DNA from: Campylobacterota bacterium
GTDB taxonomy: Bacteria; Campylobacterota; Campylobacteria; Campylobacterales; Sulfurovaceae
DNA length: 7,374 nucleotides
Assembly: GCA_003646505.1 (NCBI GenBank)
Contig: QMKT01000098.1
Coordinates: 1 to 7,374, forward strand
Direction of reading: 5' to 3'
A program made the position numbers and the translations under genes. This document shows positions 6,209 through 7,374 of this stretch, piece by piece; the first letter of the stretch is position 1, and each line of letters begins with the position of its first letter. Under the pieces are notes generated by a model. It was given only the letters and a program-made list of their open reading frames with translations, was not told the DNA's origin and did not search any database.

Positions 6209-6322
6209 CTACAAGGCAAGGATAGATTCTCTGGCTTTTAAAAACATTGCAAAATCTGATGCTGTTTTGCATCCCATTTTGATCGCATAACTTAATAATT
6301 CTTTATTTCTTGAGTAAACCAT
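6209..6322 (-). CDS. Possible 37-residue protein of unknown function
   Basis: I do not recognise this product. The favoured start is ATG 6322, which has AAGGA (6333-6329) 6 nt upstream. The protein is a basic, probably helical peptide: MVYSRNKELL at the start, MGCKTASDFAMFLKARE in the middle, ending ESILAL. KTASDFAMFLK looks like one helix-turn-helix-sized pair of helices, but that is too little to call DNA binding. The same frame stays open upstream to a TTG at 6427 (72 residues). That codon lacks a ribosome site and sits inside a repeated operator-like box, so I doubt it. A good leftward promoter (TTGACA 6468-6463) lies upstream and would give a leader of about 110 nt. It is divergent from the repressor gene, as a repressor-controlled partner gene would be. 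If it is not real, 6101-6532 is a gene-free spacer. Confidence 0.4.
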   Translation of the reverse strand: MVYSRNKELLSYAIKMGCKTASDFAMFLKARESILAL

Positions 6323-6418
6323 TTCATTTCCTTTTTTATAATAATTCTCCGGGGGAAAGAAACAAAGTCCCTTTTCTCTTCCTCTCACTGAAGCTTCAGC
6401 TAAAGCCTCAGAACTTAA

Positions 6419-6432
6419 ATATGTCAAATTGT
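6419..6432. repeat. Operator-like direct repeat, copy 1
   Basis: ATATGTCAAATTGT is identical to the copy at 6460-6473, start-to-start distance 41 bp (about four helical turns). On the minus strand it holds a second TTGACA, just downstream of the leftward promoter's start region. This is consistent with a repressor site in pairs, presumably for the adjacent CI-like repressor (inference). Confidence 0.5.
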
Positions 6433-6438
6433 ATATAA

Positions 6439-6468
6439 ATAATATATAATTATTAAAAAATATGTCAA
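6439..6468 (-). promoter_or_regulatory. Candidate leftward promoter facing the small ORF
   Basis: Reading leftwards, a perfect -35 TTGACA (6468-6463) is followed by TATTAT (6444-6439) at 18 bp, or TATATT (6446-6441) at 16 bp. A consensus -35 is unusual for this phylum and is embedded in the repeated box, so a protein bound there would block the promoter. Confidence 0.5.
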
Positions 6469-6519
6469 ATTGTCATACTTTTAAGAAAAGTAGTATATAA
6501 TTACCTATATATATGACAA
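6460..6519. promoter_or_regulatory. Operator region and promoter of the CI/LexA-like repressor gene
   Basis: The second ATATGTCAAATTGT (6460-6473) overlaps TTGTCATA (6470-6477), whose exact reverse complement TATGACAA recurs at 6512-6519. Between them lies a 15-bp dyad, ACTTTT-AAG-AAAAGT (6477-6491), then a perfect -10 TATAAT (6496-6501). Initiation near 6508 would put TATGACAA at the very start of the transcript. AAAGGGG (6521-6527) is the ribosome site for ATG 6533. The boxes bracket the -10, a layout that fits self-repression by the encoded protein. Confidence 0.5.
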
Positions 6520-6532
6520 TAAAGGGGTCAAA

Positions 6533-7189
6533 ATGTTAATTTTAGGAGATATTATAGAAAAACTGAAAGATGTACTTTCAGAAAGCAGAATAGGTAAAAA
6601 AGTATTTGATAAAGATGTTGCAACTGCCTTGAACATTCCTCAAGCCACTTTTGCAACGATGAAAAAAAGAAACTCCATTCCTTATGAGGAGATCTTGGAA
6701 TTTTGTGCACTGAAGAAGATCTCTGTGAATTGGCTCTTTTTTGATCAAGCAGTAGATATGCTAAAAGAAGAAACAGAAAAGTTTTTTCAGGTACGTTATT
6801 TTGCGGATATACGTGCAAGTGCAGGAGGGGGTGCTGATGCTTTTGATGAAGATTTTGAAACGATTACCCTGGATGAAAAGATCATGCATAATATGGTAGG
6901 ACTGGGAAACACAGAACTTGAAGCCATTCATGTAGATGGCGAATCTATGGAACCAACGCTTCAAGATGGGAGTATTGTTTTTCTAGATAGAACACAAACC
7001 AATATTAATAAAAATGGTATCTTTATTGCATCAACAATAACAGGAGGACTATTTATTAAGAGGGTTCATCAGCGTGTAGATGGTATGATAGAACTTATTT
7101 CTGATAACAGTATTTATCCACCGCAGGCAATTAATCCTGATGAAGTGACTATTATTGGGAAAGTGGTAGGAAATATAGAGAGCTTATAG
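6533..7189 (+). CDS. CI/LexA-like transcriptional repressor with S24 self-cleavage domain
   Basis: The 218-residue protein has an N-terminal phage CI-type helix-turn-helix, about residues 1-70. VFDKDVATALNIPQATFATMKKRNSIP (24-50) covers the recognition region, and VNWLFFD closes the domain. A C-terminal peptidase S24 domain runs from about 88 to 215. The self-cleavage parts are present: RASAGGG with an Ala97-Gly98 scissile bond, the nucleophile Ser138 in DGESMEPTLQDG, and the general base Lys176 in GGLFIKRVHQ. Proteins of this build repress promoters as dimers and cut themselves when RecA filaments form after DNA damage. Campylobacter and Helicobacter are known to lack LexA, so this could be a phage-derived or domesticated DNA-damage switch; whether it responds to RecA cannot be read here. 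ATG 6533 has AAAGGGG 5 nt upstream. No phage structural or integrase genes are in the window. A hairpin starts directly after the stop. Confidence 0.9.
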   Translation: MLILGDIIEKLKDVLSESRIGKKVFDKDVATALNIPQATFATMKKRNSIPYEEILEFCALKKISVNWLFFDQAVDMLKEETEKFFQVRYFADIRASAGGGADAFDEDFETITLDEKIMHNMVGLGNTELEAIHVDGESMEPTLQDGSIVFLDRTQTNINKNGIFIASTITGGLFIKRVHQRVDGMIELISDNSIYPPQAINPDEVTIIGKVVGNIESL

Positions 7190-7190
7190 G

Positions 7191-7210
7191 GTGTTGTCGG
7201 GAGACAACAC
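7191..7210. terminator. Hairpin shared by the convergent repressor and DksA-like genes
   Basis: A perfect 8-bp stem, GTGTTGTC/GACAACAC, with a GGGA loop lies between the two stop codons (7189 and 7212). T-runs are poor on both sides. The strong stem and its position in a 22-bp convergent gap still make a bidirectional terminator the best reading. Confidence 0.65.
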
Positions 7211-7211
7211 T

Positions 7212-7374
7212 CTACAAATTATTTGCACAATCCACACATCTCACACTTTCGGGACGGACACTCATCCGTCCGAATCCAATATTTTCTTCACACTCTATGC
7301 AAATACCAAACATCGGTTTATCAATGCGTTGCAGAGCATTATTTAGCCGTGTGAACCTAACCCTTGCTTCGTCC
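7212..7374 (-). CDS. DksA/TraR-family zinc-finger protein, C-terminal part (5' end outside window)
   Basis: The minus-strand frame is open from the window edge and gives 53 residues before TAG (7214-7212), so the start lies beyond 7374. The fragment has a helical stretch, EARVRFTRLNNALQRIDKP, followed by a four-cysteine zinc finger: Cys25, Cys28, Cys46, Cys49 of the fragment, CxxC-17-CxxC. The DksA-type wording is FGICIECEENIG ... RMSVRPESVRCVDC. The spacing and the Arg-Pro before the second cysteine pair are those of the DksA/TraR family. These proteins enter the RNA polymerase secondary channel and modulate transcription, with ppGpp in the case of DksA. The coiled coil with the acidic tip lies outside the window, so true DksA cannot be told from a shorter TraR-like relative. 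It converges on the repressor gene. Confidence 0.88.
   Translation of the reverse strand, partial: DEARVRFTRLNNALQRIDKPMFGICIECEENIGFGRMSVRPESVRCVDCANNL

Noticed and set aside
6388..6399. 12-bp perfect palindrome CTGAAGCTTCAG
   Set aside because: It is isolated, has no second copy and does not overlap a promoter. It could equally be chance or part of the leader of the small ORF.
6323..6427. TTG-started extension of the small minus-strand ORF to 72 residues
   Set aside because: TTG 6427 has no ribosome site and lies within the repeated operator-like box, only a few bases after the likely transcription start. The ATG at 6322 has a good site, so the longer form is less likely, though not excluded.
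6419..6519. CRISPR-like array
   Set aside because: There are only two exact repeats of 14 bp with AT-rich spacing and a promoter between. Repeat length and number do not fit a CRISPR array.
6101..7189. Complete prophage or integrative element
   Set aside because: Only a repressor and a tiny ORF are present. There is no integrase, tRNA gene or direct-repeat attachment pair in the window, and the flanking genes are ordinary chromosomal ones.

Overview
The window reads as chromosomal DNA of a member of the Campylobacterota (the former Epsilonproteobacteria), most likely of the Sulfurovum/Sulfurimonas type. The grounds are an AT-rich genome, a C-terminal PglB fragment clearly related to the Campylobacter jejuni enzyme, a Campylobacter/Helicobacter-style GluRS, menaquinone synthesis through MqnA (futalosine route), and promoters of the TTTGNTATAAT type with a -10 box but little -35 conservation. 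The genus is an inference. Nothing was searched against a database.

Layout. Positions 1-474 (+) hold the last 157 codons of the oligosaccharyltransferase gene pglB. Converging on it is a WecA/MraY-family sugar-phosphate transferase gene (490-1497, -). An AT-rich 181-bp spacer with divergent promoters and a striking palindrome leads to a small secreted ComEA-like helix-hairpin-helix protein (1679-1987, +), then gltX (2087-3472, +). gltX converges on mqnA (3511-4161, -). mqnA is head-to-head with a compact molybdenum cofactor operon moaD-moaE-moeA (4233-6100, +). The two -10 boxes there lie only 12 bp apart.

After moeA come a pair of inverted, REP-like hairpins (6110-6187), a possible 37-residue gene of unknown function (6209-6322, -), an AT-rich region with repeated TTGACA/TTGTCA boxes (6419-6519), and a CI/LexA-like repressor with an intact Ser-Lys protease domain (6533-7189, +). 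The window ends in the 3' part of a DksA/TraR-type zinc-finger gene (7212-7374, -), which shares a hairpin with the repressor gene.

How they fit together. Most genes are housekeeping: protein N-glycosylation and undecaprenyl-linked glycan initiation, DNA uptake or binding, glutamyl-tRNA supply, menaquinone, and molybdopterin for anaerobic respiratory oxidoreductases. mqnA and the moa operon both serve anaerobic respiration and share a promoter region. The accessory-looking part is 6101-7189: the hairpin pair, the tiny ORF and the self-cleaving repressor with operator-like repeats. It resembles a minimal phage-type control module. No complete mobile element, CRISPR array, tRNA or rRNA was seen.
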